Shown: positions 1 to 11,220 of the stretch, one piece after another | How the letters are laid out: each line of letters opens with the position of its first letter | Numbering within the stretch: position 1 is the stretch's first letter | Assembly: GCF_030272615.1 (NCBI RefSeq) | Contig: NC_081413.1 | Span: 718,409,867-718,473,866, forward strand | DNA: 64,000 nucleotides | From: Cryptomeria japonica | Lineage: Eukaryota > Streptophyta > Pinopsida > Cupressales > Cupressaceae | Direction of reading: 5' to 3' | Translations under genes and position numbers: made by a program | The notes under the pieces: model-generated | Told to the model about the DNA's origin: nothing | Seen by the model: only the letters and a program-made list of their open reading frames with translations | Databases searched by the model: none

Positions 1-1
1 T

Positions 2-292
2 GAAATCATTAACACTGATGACACATCCTTATTTGTCAAGACAATAGAAGAGATTGAAAAGGTGAAATCACATTATAGTTTCATAGAAACAGAAATTGGG
101 AAATTAAGGGTTACTTGGAAAAGGCTAGAAGGAATGAAGAAAAAGATTGTCAACTTCTCTTGGCCGAATGATGATGTGTTCTAGGAATGGAAGGATAAAT
201 ATGCCAGAAAAAAAGGAGTTCCCAAACAGTTAGAAGATTTTGCAGCAGGACAACAAGTTGAAGAGGTCATTGATACCGAAAAATACTTGTAA
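2..292 (+). pseudogene. C-terminal remnant of an unknown Lys/Glu-rich protein
   Basis: Frame 2 is open from the left edge to a TAA at 290-292, broken only by an in-frame TAG at 182-184, giving about 96 codons. The translation is rich in Lys and Glu (for example IEEIEKVKSHY and EWKDKYARKKGVPKQ) and has a heptad-like character in its first half. I recognise no domain. It lies outside the reconstructed elements, upstream of a stretch that weakly resembles a B-type LTR, so it is probably the tail of another retroelement-borne or captured ORF. The start lies outside the window. That it is coding is inferred from its length with a single stop; the family is unknown. Confidence 0.35.
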
Positions 293-1204
293 CTGTTTCT
301 TGGAGAAAATTGCGATTTGTAACAAACTTTTCTTAGGTTTGTTCGAAGCTTGTATGCATCCATAATGTTATAAATGGATACCAGGACTATTAGTAAATCA
401 TCACAAGAATTTTGTAAAGAAACTCTGGCAAAATATATTCAGGACCCTTTTATGGTTTTAAGGAGGTTGCTCTGAGTTATGTAATATTTTAAGGAGTGAA
501 TATAAATATACAGATCAAAGTTTTAGGCCTAAAATTCCTTTGTCTTCTAGTGTGCATTCTTTAGTTTGTTGGTTTCATTTGGATATTCTGGGTTTGTTTG
601 AATTAGCATGGATTGTAAGGCAATCTTATAGATGTTATTTCTGGCTTTTTCTCTTCAGGAGAGGGATTAAATGTGCATGACATACTTCTGTCAGCAAGTC
701 TATTATTTGTTGCTATGAATCCGGTGAATTGTTTTAATTGAATGGGAGAGGATCTATATATATATATTAGGCATGTATTGGGTTCATAAAAGTCAAAATG
801 ATGAGATGTATATGAGTGTTCTGTTTTGAGAATTATTGTTTGATTTAGGTGACTGTGTGGCCCGAATAAGGCACTGGTATCAGATTGTAGGATTTCTTTC
901 TATCTTTTCTTGAAGATCAATACTAAAAATGAATGCAAGTTTTTCCTTTAGTGTTTCAGCTTCATTGAGGTGATGAAGTCCACAGGTTTTTTAGCACTAG
1001 TTTACTATGGATCTTAATTTCAAAGTATGAAGATATTCACAGAAGGTGTACCCACCTAAACTTTGGATAAGTTCAAAGTGTAGAAGGTCTCAAAACCTTG
1101 TTATATGTTACTCTTGAGTTCCACTTCCCTGATCTTTTCATATGCAGATAGGGTTGATTTATTTCTTACAAGAAGGATAGAAGGGAAATCAAAATTTGAG
1201 ACTA
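293..1204. other. No gene; weak similarity to the 3' part of B/S-type LTRs
   Basis: No convincing ORF. From about 850 to 1130 the order of short blocks matches the 3' portion of the giant LTRs: 'gactgtgtggcccgaataag' followed by 'gcactgg' corresponds to 53483-53512 and 13284-13311. A block around 1050 ('cccacctaaactttgg' followed by 'gtgtagaagg') corresponds to 53750-53785. The match is patchy, so this is at best a diverged relative. The region ends where the C0 copia fragment begins. Confidence 0.4.
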
Positions 1205-2827
1205 ACATTGGGACCAACCAGATACCGGTAAACAACCAAAGTAGCTAGTGTTGACATCAATGACAAAACATGAATGCAACACATAATCAATTCCTCCAAA
1301 TTCCCAACAATCTCCCCCTTTGGCATTGATGGCAACACTAGATGTGAAAAACATCCAAGTGCCAAGAAATGCCAAACAAATCTCCCACACAAGAATATAG
1401 CAATGAAGTTTCAATCCATACTCTCTCTGTAGATGATATCATAGTTAAGTTCTGCAAATTTCTACCCTTAATGTATATAAATCCTTAAGTTTTCCACATG
1501 AATATCTCTCCCCCTTTGACATCAATGCCAAAGATATGACATAAATATCAAAGCAAAATCATAAACCACTAAATCACAAGACTAACTACTCCCCCTGAGT
1601 AGTAGAATCACCACGACAAATCGGAATGAATAATAGCACTAATAATGCATACCGGATTGATGCCAAATAGCATCAAACAATTTTCTACCAGAGGGGCAGA
1701 AACCCCTAATCTATCTCTAAGGTACTCAAATGATGCTTTAGGCAAAGGTTTAATGAAGATGTCTACAATATTCTCTTTAGTGTTCACATAAACCAATCTA
1801 ACTTCATTGTATTCCACCTTTTCCTTCAAAAAGTTATACTTGATAGATATGTTCTTTGTCTTAGAGTAGAATATCGGATTCATTGATATGTCTATAGCAG
1901 CAAAGTTATCACAGTGAATAACTATTGGTTCAATGCAATGCACTTTTATGTCCTTTAACATTTGCTTCATCCATAGAACTTGTGTATAGTTAGTAGCAAC
2001 AGTAATATACTCAGCTTCAATAGTAGATAAGGAAGTACATGACTGTTTCTTATTGATCCATGAAATAAGTTTCTTTCCAAGAAAGAAAGCTCCACCAGAA
2101 GTACTCTTCCGGTCATCAGCATCACCTACCCAATCTACATCTGTATATGCACATAAAGTAATATCATCATCTTTAGGGTACCACCAACCATATTCAGATG
2201 TTCCTTGTAAGTATCTAAAAATCCTTTTCACCGCACTCATGATTTTCTCTAGGATCACTTTGATATCTTGATGCAATGCAATCTGCATTCATTATATCTG
2301 GTGTACTCTGAGTCAAATATAGCAGACCTCCAATCATGGACTTGTATCTTGTAGGATTTACTAGTGTTGATTCACCTTTCTTTATCAATTTCTCACTTGT
2401 AACCATAGGAGTACTAACCAGTTTAGAATTTTCCATACCAAATTTCTTCAACATCTCTCTAGCATACTTAGTTTGACAAATGAAAATACCTTTATCAATC
2501 TCAGTAATCTGCAAACCTAAGAAAAATTTCATTTCCCCAATCATAGACATCTCAAATCAATTCTCTATATTGTTAGAAAATTCCATGCACAACTTATCTT
2601 CACCTCCAAAAATGATGTCATCAACAAAGACCTCAATAATCAGTATACTATCATCAGTGACTTTATAATATAGATTATTGTCTGCATTACCTTTAGTGAA
2701 ACCAAGTTTTAAAATATATTTGTCCAACCTTACATACCAAGCTCTAGGTGGCTGTTTCAATCCATGTAAGGCTTTCTTTAACTTGCAAACCATGTTTTTA
2801 ACATTTGAATGATGTGCCACGATGATC
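1205..2827 (-). mobile_element. C0: truncated Ty1/copia element (3' end only)
   Basis: Read on the minus strand this is the 3' part of a copia element: the C-terminal half of reverse transcriptase, RNase H, a short 3' untranslated stretch, a polypurine tract (complement of 1310-1325) and about 100 bp of the 3' LTR, whose inner edge is at 1309. Gag, protease, integrase and the first half of reverse transcriptase are missing. The break at about 2827 is abrupt and is followed 24 bp later by the start of element A. The LTR is also cut at its outer side, near 1205. No TSD can be assigned. Confidence 0.85.
1608..2820 (-). pseudogene. C0 pol fragment: reverse transcriptase C-half and RNase H
   Basis: Three overlapping minus-strand pieces make up one copia pol tail. 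The first (2820-2557) has the block KKALHGLKQPPRAWY and the catalytic-site motif FVDDIIF. The next (2550-2215) carries KFFLGLQI, the STPM block and YKSMIGGLLYLT, typical of the RVT_2 family. The last (2288-1608) is the RNase H domain with YTDVDWVGDADDRKSTSG, STIEAEY and HCDNFAAI, which hold the acidic metal-binding residues. It ends with FEYLRDRLGV, the usual copia pol C-terminus. A stop near 2557 and a frameshift near 2215-2290 kill it. It is closest in the window to C1's pol but clearly diverged from it. Confidence 0.9.
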
Positions 2828-2851
2828 AGAGATCAGATTGGATATAGATTT

Positions 2852-3616
2852 TGTTGGCAATTGACACTCAATTGGTTGGTTTCACTATGTTGTCATTGAT
2901 GGAAACATCATATCTTGTTCCAACTTCATGTTTTGGTTCACCTGTGTACCGACAGGCACTTCACAGACACTACATCGACACCAGCACCGACAGGATGGAT
3001 GAATTTCTTTGGTTATTAGCAATGAAGGCTGACATGGTTTACAATATGGTTATCAGTTTTGGAGGCCGACATCCCTTGGATCCAACATTGGCAATTGATT
3101 TTGATATTCATGTATTTATGTTGTCTAAATGACATGTAATTTGCTATTGTAAATATCTTTGTAAGACGACATAAGGCATGATAAAATGCATAGGGTATAT
3201 AGGTCAGTTGGATTAGATTATTTAATATATATAGGAGATTATGGAATATGTGGATGTGATATGATGCAAAATATATCAGAGAGATCATGTATGTGAGGAT
3301 ATTTATGTAAGGGTTATTCTGGTAAAGGGTTTAGGGTTTCAGACTGGAACAAACAAAGCTTAACCAGAACTATGAAGATGCTATCTTAGCAGTTCACTTA
3401 CTTCTCTGGATTGTAGTCTGGATGTATATGTAGTCAGTGAGGCTCCTTTTATGATTGAGTAGTGTGCTCTAGGCTATAAGCCTTCCTACAAGTGCAAGCC
3501 CCTTATATTTTGTAATATCTCTTCATATAGCCAGTGAATTGATATTGTGGGTCACAAATCCCACCGTGTTTTTTCCTCTTTGAGGATTTCCATGTATAAT
3601 TATGTGTGTTATGGTG
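2852..3616 (+). repeat. Element A 5' LTR, first part (interrupted by B)
   Basis: The LTR begins TGTTGGCA and contains 'gttgtcattgatgg', the opening shared by the copia-type LTRs here. It proceeds to 'ttcctctttgaggatttcc' and stops at 3616, where B was inserted; 3612-3616 (tggtg) is the left copy of B's target duplication. The remainder resumes at 56514. Joined length is about 937 bp, normal for a copia LTR. No 3' LTR is seen in the window, so A either extends beyond it or has lost its end. Confidence 0.75.
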
Positions 3617-4249
3617 TGTTGGGACCTATAAAAAATTTTAGATTTTGAGTGGCCCATTTTAAAATTAAGCTCTGGACTCTCTTATGGCACTTGATGAATC
3701 TATTATCACTATTTCAAATATGTTGAAAATATTTCCTTTTAGCTGTTGGAGTCTATCAAAATTCAGAATTTGACCTTTACCTACGAGTTTGTGGTTCTGA
3801 GGGTTTAGGGTTTTCGCTTTTTTATGAAAACATTTAGAAAATTAAACCTCTATAGCGCATTGTTGTAATTCATATTGAACTTGAACCCTTGAACCCTTTT
3901 GGTTCAAGGTTCAAGGTTCAATCATTTCTCTTGCTTGTGTCGTGGCTTTGTACTATTTTTTACTAAGCAAGTGAGAATGTGTTATGTCTGTTTTGAACCA
4001 TTTGCAAATCGGTTCAAGGTTCATGGTTCAAAATGTCCCTTTCTTTTTATCCAAGGTCATTTCTTGTCGCCTTTTTCCACTTGAGTGGAAGGGTCTGTGT
4101 GTCGTCATGAGGGTCCCCCTTTTATGTCTAGGTCTGGGCAGGTTCTGATAATTTTTAATTATGCCTAATTCTTATGTCTTTTCCTATGTATCTATCAAGC
4201 TTCCTAAAGATCGAGTAGGTTCCTGTTGATCTCGTAGCTATCGCCATAC

Positions 4250-5307
4250 TGTTAGGTCCCAAAGGCAACTGAGAGGGGGGGTGAATCAGTTGTCAAATAA
4301 ATACAAACCAAAACTAACTTAACTAAACTTGAATCTTAATGCTAGTAAGCCAAACATTAATGCCGGTAGATAGTTTAATAGTTAATTGCAGTACCGATAA
4401 AGTTTAATGCATGAAAATGAAAGACAAATAACATACACAACACATAACATAGTTATTTGTACATGGAAACCCTGTAAGGGGAAAAACCATGGTGGGAAAC
4501 CTTACCCACAATCAGATGATACTACTATAGATAGTATGTGTGTACAATATTGAGTTTGCACATGCAGAAAGGCCAACTTCCTACAGTTCACTGCTCAATC
4601 ACAAAATGGGAGTCACACTGACTACAATTGGATGGTTAAATCCAATGATAATGTACTGCTCAAAATAGCATCTTCATATGTTGGATTTAGTACCGGTTAA
4701 GCTCTGATTTTCCTTCTTCAAACCTTCCTTCTATCTTGGATGATGTCCCCATGTATAGCTCTACTTATATTCGCATATACCGAATACAACCTTATAAACC
4801 TTTTTCGCAATCCTATATCAATCTCATAAATGAGATCTTACATTTATACCATAACCTAAGACCAAATGTAGGTCGGCTCACTAAAATATATTACAATAAA
4901 ATCAATTACAAATGAATCAATATGCGATGCATGATGTCGGCTCAATGCATTTACAATAAGAATAAATCATCTTCATGATGTGTCATGCTGATCTGGAATA
5001 GATAAGCTTGTCGGTCCATAACCTAGACCTATTTATTGGTAACAACAAATATGCAAACTAGATTAAACCAATGATAAAATCACCAAAACCAAGTGTCCAA
5101 ATGATGTCTTCGACATAAACAAATAATCTTCAATTCATTCCAAGAGCTGGTGAACAATATAACCTGTCGGTGAACCAGATACAGGTGACTGTGCATAAGT
5201 CACTGAACATGTCAGTGAACATAAAAAAGAATCTCCAAGTGATGATAAATGTTGACAAGTGTTGACATCAATGACAAAACCATATCAACATATCCAAAAT
5301 ACCAAAA
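4250..5307 (-). repeat. C1 3' LTR (left copy)
   Basis: About 1058 bp. On the plus strand it opens TGTTAGGTCCC, followed by the G-run 'gagagggggggtgaatca', and ends 'ccaaaataccaaaa'. The expected terminal 'aaca' has become 'aaaa', which destroys the canonical TG...CA end. The right LTR and a solo copy at 19150-20193 share its structure. Confidence 0.93.
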
Positions 5308-5308
5308 A

Positions 5309-5320
5309 ACTCCCCCTTTG
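5309..5320 (-). other. C1 polypurine tract
   Basis: On the minus strand the sequence is CAAAGGGGGAGT, immediately upstream of the 3' LTR. It is the usual copia plus-strand primer, matching the tracts next to C0, C2 and C3-2. Confidence 0.8.
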
Positions 5321-5678
5321 ACATTGATGGCAACACAAGATGGAAAAACCATCTAAGTGCTAAAGCAGAAATGCCAAAAACCAAAAACCAACAATCTCCC
5401 AAAGAGATCATTAACCAGAAATCAAAATAAATAATATGTCTCCCCCTAGGAATAATCTCTCTCCATTAGATAATGTGTTTTTCCATATATATCTCTCCCC
5501 CTTTGACATTAAATGCCAAAGCAATACAAAACCAAATACAATCAGTTCAAAGAACTTATCACAAAATACCAACTTATCAATTTATCCAACTACTCCCCAT
5601 GAGAAGTAGCTCTCCTCATCAAAGCCAGAAAAATATTTCTCTGTTGATTTTGTCGGTCTGATGCCATGCTCCAACTCT

Positions 5679-7017
5679 CTAAGTTTCTATCGGTGAGGGT
5701 ATAACTCCAAGTTGCTCTCTTAGATATTCAAAATTTTCCTTACGCAAAGGCTTAGTAGAGATATCTGCAATCTGCTCTTTAGTATTCACATATACCAATT
5801 TCACTTCTTTTGCTTCAACATTCTCTTTCAGAAAATTGAATTTGATAGAAACATGTTTAGTTTTAGAGTGATATACCAAATTCTTTGATATATCAATTGC
5901 TTCCATATTATCACAGTAAACTATTATAGGTTCCTTGCATTTTATTTTTATGTCCTTCAACATTTGCTTAATCCATAATACCGATGTACAGTTAGTTGTT
6001 GCTGCAACATATTCTGATTCTATTGTTGATAAAGATGTACAACTCTATTTTTTGCTCAACCAAGAGATTAATCTGCTACCAAGAAAAAATGCTCCGCCGT
6101 TGGTGCTTTTTCTGTCATCTACATCTCCTGCCCAATTTGCATCTGTGTATGTACATAAATCAAAGTTTTCATCTCTAGGATACCATAAGCCAAGATTTGT
6201 AGTTCCTTGTAGATACTGGAAAATCCTTTTTACTGCTGATTCATGATTTTCCTTAGGATTACTCTGAAATCTTGAAACAATACATACTGCATTCATAATA
6301 TTAGGTCTTGTATGTGTCAAATATAGTAAATCTCCTATTATAGACTTGTACCTAGTTGAATTAACAGGTGTTGATTCATCCTTCAATGATAGTTTATCAG
6401 TTGTAGTCATAGGTGTGCTTACCAGTTTAGAGTTTTCCATATCAAATTTCTTTAGTAATTCCTTCAAGTACTTTGATTGATTTATGAATATACCTTTATC
6501 AGTCTATGAGATCTGTAATCCTAAAAAGAATTTTATCTCCCCAGTCATAGACATTTCAAATTCTTCCTGCATCTTATTAGAAAAGTGTTTACACAATCCA
6601 TCTTCTCCTCCAAAGATTATATCATCAAGAAAAACTTCAATAACCAAGATGTCATCATTAGTCACTTTGTAATATAGATTGATGTCAGCATTACCTTTAG
6701 TAAAACCAATCTTCAAAAGATATTTATCCAATATAGCATACCAAGCTCTAGGAGCTTGCTTCAATCCATATAAAGCTTTTCTTAACCTACAAACCATATC
6801 TTTGTCATCTGTCAAACAAAAATCCATCAGGTTGTTCAAAGTAAACTTCCTCTTCTAGATCACCATTTAGAAATGTACATTTAACATCCATTTGATATAA
6901 TGTATAGTTCTTGTGTGTTGTAAAAACAAAGAATAATCTGACTGCCTCAATTCTAGCTACTGGTGCAAAGGTTTCATTGTAATCAATTCCTTCCTTTTGT
7001 GAATATCCCTTACACAC
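5679..7017 (-). pseudogene. C1 pol: reverse transcriptase and RNase H
   Basis: Minus-strand translation from 7017 gives the RVT_2 start ([19 protein letters not shown], then [18 protein letters not shown]). After a frameshift near 6820 the frame continues with [15 protein letters not shown], the catalytic FLDDIIFGG (usual YVDD altered to FLDD), KFFLGLQI, and DLLYLTHTRPNI. RNase H follows with YTDANWAGDVDDRKS and VYCDNMEAIDISKN, ending YLREQLGV. Stops interrupt the RT (near 6504) and RNase H (near 6045). The segments 6839-6504, 6467-6045 and 5963-5679 share one frame, so only point stops separate them. Confidence 0.92.
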
Positions 7018-8597
7018 TAATCTTGCTTTATTTCTGATTACCTTACCATCTTCATTAAGTTTATTTCTGAATACCCATTTAGTTCCAATTACTTTTTTTT
7101 TTTAGGCCAAGGAGCTAATGTCCACGTGTTATTCTTTTCAATTTGTTCTAATTGATCTTCCATAGCCTTAATCCAATATTTATCTTCACATGTCTCATTA
7201 ATAGATGTTGGTTCAATTTGAGAAATAAGACATACCTCTTCATTTTCTAGTCTTCCTATAGTCATAACTCCTTGATATTTGTTTTCAATTATCTAATTTT
7301 CAGAGTGATTCAATCTTACATACCTGGGTATTTTCACTTGTTATTGTTCTTCAATCACTGTGGGATTCTCAGATGATGCCGTTGTGACTGGATCAACATT
7401 CTATACTGGTGTGCTCATAGTAGGTTCATTTGTGATTATCTCAACTACCAGTTCAGAGTCTATAGACTTTATAAACTATTCATCAATCTTCATATTTGCA
7501 CTCTCAATGATTTTCTGCAATCTTTTATTAAAACATCTATATGCCTTGCTCTTAGATGAATAGCCATGAAATATTCCTTAATCACTTCTAGGATCAAATT
7601 TGCCAATATACTCATCTCTTCTAATATAGCATTTACGTCCAAATATTCTGAAATATTTAAGAGTGGGAGTATTACCAAACCATAGTTCATGAGGGGTCTT
7701 ACCGGTTTCACCTTTGATGTGAACTCTGTTAAATGTATAAACAACTGTATTGATTACTTCTTTCCAATAAACATGAGGTAGATTTTCTTATGATATCATG
7801 CTTCTAGCTGCATCCAAAATAGTTATGTTCTTCCTTTCCACAACTCCATTCTATTGGGGTGTTTGAGGTGCTGATAACTATCTTTTAATTCCATTCACTT
7901 CACAAAATGTATTAACTTCCTTAGATGTGAATTCACCTCCTTGAACTGATCTCAAAAATTTGATTTTCTTACCGGTTTCATTCTCTACCATGACCTTCAA
8001 TAGTTTGAATTTCCCAAAAGCTTCTAATTTCTCCCTGAGAAAAGTAACCCAACACATTCTAGAATAGTCATCAATGATTAGCATAAAATATCTATCTCCT
8101 TGTAAACTTCTAGTTCTTGCTGGACCACATAAATTAGTATAAATTAAGTCAAGAACATTATTGGATTTTTCTGGTATAATCTTAAAAGATGTTCTAACTT
8201 GCTTTCCAAATTGACATTCCTTACATACCGGATTGTGAGGTTTAACAATCTTAGGTAAATATCTTACTGCCTTAGCTGTACAAATTTTCATAATGTAATC
8301 AAAATTTACATGACACAGTCTCTTATGCCATAACCAACTTCCATCAATATGTGCAATCAAGCATGTCTTCTCATTGTTATTCAAATGGAAGATATTACCT
8401 CTAGTCTGATTACCAATTGCAATTTCCAAACTAGTTCTATTCATGATTTTGCATTTACCATTCTTAAATTGTAACTGAAATCCATTTTCAAATAATTGAC
8501 CAACACTCAAAAGATTATGCTTCAAACCTTCAACAAAGTAAACATTATCAATATTGTGCTTACCATCAAAAGATATAGTGCCTTTTCCTCTGATCAA
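7018..8597 (-). pseudogene. C1 pol: integrase region
   Basis: The minus strand encodes the GAG-pre-integrase zinc region (WLWHKRLCHVNF, then CKECQFGKQVRTSF) followed by the integrase core. Two of the catalytic Asp positions are lost: the usual TDLCGP block reads TNLCGP, and the RSDxGGEF block reads RSVQGGEF. Integrase activity would therefore be absent even without the stops. The core ends at a stop near 7878. Downstream, broken frames still show an integrase C-terminal stretch (FGRKCYIRRDE and later residues, about 7570-7690) and the acidic linker to RT. A start cannot be placed because the frame differs from gag. Confidence 0.88.
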
Positions 8598-8623
8598 ACA
8601 AGCTTTGTCATCTCCAAATCTTA

Positions 8624-9814
8624 CTAGACCTCATTGTATTCCCGAAAGGTTAAGAATTTACTCTTATCACCAGTCATATGATGTGAACATCCGGAATCAA
8701 TAATCCATTCATCTTTATCTTCAATTTTAGCTGTCAGGGCCTGCTCTACCGGTTGAATAGTAGGTGCTGGTTGATCTTTTGTTATAGCAACAAAATCCCA
8801 TCCATTGTCTATCGGTTCCTCATCAGAATCATCAGCATAGTAACATGATTTGTCTCTATTCTTCTTAAATTTGTACCTTTGATTTTCAGGGTTAGGCTTG
8901 TATGTTCTTTTAGCTTCTTTCAATCTTCCATGTCTATCAGGACACCTAGAAGCCATATGACCAATCTTATTGTAGTTAAAACATTTAAATGGTGTTTTAC
9001 CTTCATACTTACTTTCAACTAGACCTTTAGGCATTTTCCTTGCAAATAGTGCTTCAAGCTCTTCCAGTTCTTCATTCTTCTTTCTAATTTCTTCAAGTTA
9101 TCTTGCATAAAAGGCTTTCCAATCCTATTTTTTAGATGATGATAATGATGTTGCAGATGATGATGATGCTTTGAAAGCTAGATCTGTCTTAATAGTAGCA
9201 ATAGGACCAGATTCCTCAAGTTCAAAAGCTGAAAGTTTTCCAACCAAAGTGTCTCTAGATACTGATTAATTAGGCATTGTTCTCAATTCATTAATAGCAG
9301 TTACTTTCATTTTATATGCCAGTGGAAAAGCTCTTAAAACTTTAGAAACAATTTCATCTTCACTTAAGGTTCCTCCACAACATTATATACCCAAAACAAT
9401 TTCATTTACTCTTTCCATAAAAGCATAAATTCTTTCATCTTCTTCCATTTTCAGATTTTCATACCTGACCCGGAAGCATTCCAGTTTTACAATTTTGACT
9501 GTGGTATTACCTTCATTGAATGTTTCCAATTTATCCCAAATAGATTTAGCAGTAGATCTATCTGATAATCCCATGATTTACTGATTTGACAATGCGCTCA
9601 AGAGTGCTTCTCTTGCTTTGCAATCATTTTTTTCATCTTTAGCCAAGGTTGGTGGATTAGGTTGACCTTGAGTAGGAACAATATAGCCATTCCTTGTAAC
9701 ATCCCGTATGTCCTTCCCAATGCAATTTAGATGTGTCTCCATCCTGATCTTCCATATACCATAGTTGATTCCATCAAGCTTCGGAATATCCTTCCTGAAA
9801 TAGTTAGTAGACAT
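8624..9814 (-). pseudogene. C1 gag and protease
   Basis: From an ATG at 9814 the protein begins with KLDGINYGIWKIRMETHL, the typical UBN2/DUF4219 copia gag opening, then LSDRSTAKSIWDKLE and FRVRYENLKMEEDE. The same frame, after stops around 9575 and 9380, continues to a CCHC zinc knuckle in which the second Cys is Tyr (CFNYNKIGHMASRC). The aspartic protease follows with WIIDSGCSHHMTGD (catalytic DSG). Position next to the 5' LTR and order agree with copia. Knuckle loss plus stops make it non-functional. Confidence 0.92.
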
Positions 9815-9858
9815 TTGATCTCCTCAAGTTGTTAAACTTCTGCAAAAAGAGGACTAGG

Positions 9859-9871
9859 CTCTGATACCAAT
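9859..9871 (-). other. C1 primer binding site
   Basis: The complement reads TTGGTATCAGAGC, the standard plant copia site pairing with the 3' end of initiator methionine tRNA. It abuts the inner edge of the right LTR, which identifies that LTR as the 5' one. Confidence 0.88.
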
Positions 9872-10924
9872 TGTTAGGTCCCGAAGGCAACTGAGAGGGG
9901 GGGGGGGTGAATCAATTGTCCAATAAATACAAACCAAAACTAACTTAACCAAACTTAAATCTTAATGCCGGTAAACCAAACTTTAATTCCGGTAGACAGT
10001 TTAATAGTTAATTGTAGTACCGATAAAGTTTAATGCATGAAACAAAAAGACAAATAACATACACAACACATAACACAATTATTTGTATGTGGAAACCCTA
10101 TAAGGGGAAAAACCACAGTGGGAAACCTTACCCACAATCAGATGATACTAATGTAGATAGTATGTGTGTACAATATGGAGTCTGCACATGCAGAAAGGCC
10201 AACTTCCTAGAGCTCATTGCTCAATCACAAAATGGGAGTCACACTGACTACAATTGGATGGTTAAATCTAATGATAATGTACTACTCAAAATAACATCTT
10301 CATATGCTGGATTCAGTACTGGTTAAGCTCTGATTTGCCTTCTTCAAACTTTCCTTTAATATTGAATGATGTCTACATGTATAGCTCTGCTTATATTCGC
10401 ATATACCGAATATTACAACCTTATAAACCTTTTTCGCAATCCTATATCAATCTCATAAATGAGATCTTACATTTATACCATAACCTAAGACCAAATGTAG
10501 GTTGGTTCACTAAAAGATATTACAATAAAATAAATTACAAATGAATCAATATGTGATGCATGATGCTGACTCAATGCATTTAAAATAATAATAAATCATC
10601 TTCATGACGTGTCATGCTAATCTGGAATAGATAAGCTTGTCAGTCCATAACCTAGACCTATTTGCCGGTAACAACAAATATAAAAACCCGATTAGACCAG
10701 TGAACAAATCACCAAAACCAAGTGTCCGAACGATGTCTTCAACATAATCAAATAATATTCAAGTCATTCCAAGGGCCGGTGAACAATATAACCTATCGGT
10801 GAACTCGATACCGATGACTATGCATGTCACTAAACATGTCGGTGAACATAAACAAGAATCTCCAAGTGTTGATAAGCGTTGACATCAATGACAAAACCAT
10901 ATCAACATATCCAAAATACCAACA
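9872..10924 (-). repeat. C1 5' LTR (right copy)
   Basis: About 1053 bp. Plus-strand reading starts TGTTAGGTCCCGAAGG and ends 'ccaaaataccaaca', so on the minus strand it is a canonical TG...CA LTR. It carries a G-run of more than ten bases just inside the plus-strand start, corresponding to a C-run close to the 3' end of the LTR as transcribed. The left copy has a shorter run. Confidence 0.93.
10419..10427 (-). promoter_or_regulatory. Candidate TATA box of C1
   Basis: The minus strand reads TTTATAAGG inside the 5' LTR, and the same site is at 4790-4798 in the other LTR. C2's LTR has a similar CTTTATAAGG. Position and conservation suggest a promoter; there is no experimental support. Confidence 0.4.
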
Positions 10925-11220
10925 TATACTGCAACCCAAATGTGATCGATTGTTATTCACCGCGACATGGCGACTAAGTGGTGGGACCCACTCGAAAAGG
11001 CTAAGGCGAACCTTTTATCCCACATTGGCCACGGGGAGGGGTATTTCAGTATTTATATGCAAGGTCGCATATATCTTAAGTGTCAAAGCTTGCGGGCTTT
11101 TGGCAAATGGTTGATCAACCAATTGGTGGGCCCCTGCATGCACGTGCATCTTAGAGCGGCCTAATTTTGCAGCAAAAGGGAAGATTAAACAATGAGCATG
11201 TTGTAGAAGATCGGACGGTA

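Larger units (their letters stand above)
4250..10924 (-). mobile_element. C1: complete but dead Ty1/copia element
   Basis: Two direct LTRs (4250-5307 and 9872-10924) flank a minus-strand gag-protease-integrase-RT-RNase H interior with a primer site next to the right LTR and a polypurine tract next to the left LTR. Target duplication is catac (4245-4249) against tatac (10925-10929); the uninterrupted sequence in B's right LTR (around 33803-33807) reads tatac, so the left copy has mutated. The total of 6.7 kb and the gene order are standard for copia. Multiple stops and frameshifts, and lost integrase aspartates, show it cannot move by itself. Confidence 0.95.

Noticed and set aside
2828-2851. 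Target duplication for element A
   Set aside because: The right end of A is not in the window, so flanking bases cannot be compared.
3899-4084. ORF repeated at 33460-33708
   Set aside because: It is the same piece of the B LTR in two copies. The frames differ by indels and end differently, so no coding constraint is evident.
9859-9871. Possible tRNA gene fragments at the 'ttggtatcagagc' sites
   Set aside because: Only 13-18 bases match tRNA 3' ends and each follows an LTR; these are primer binding sites.
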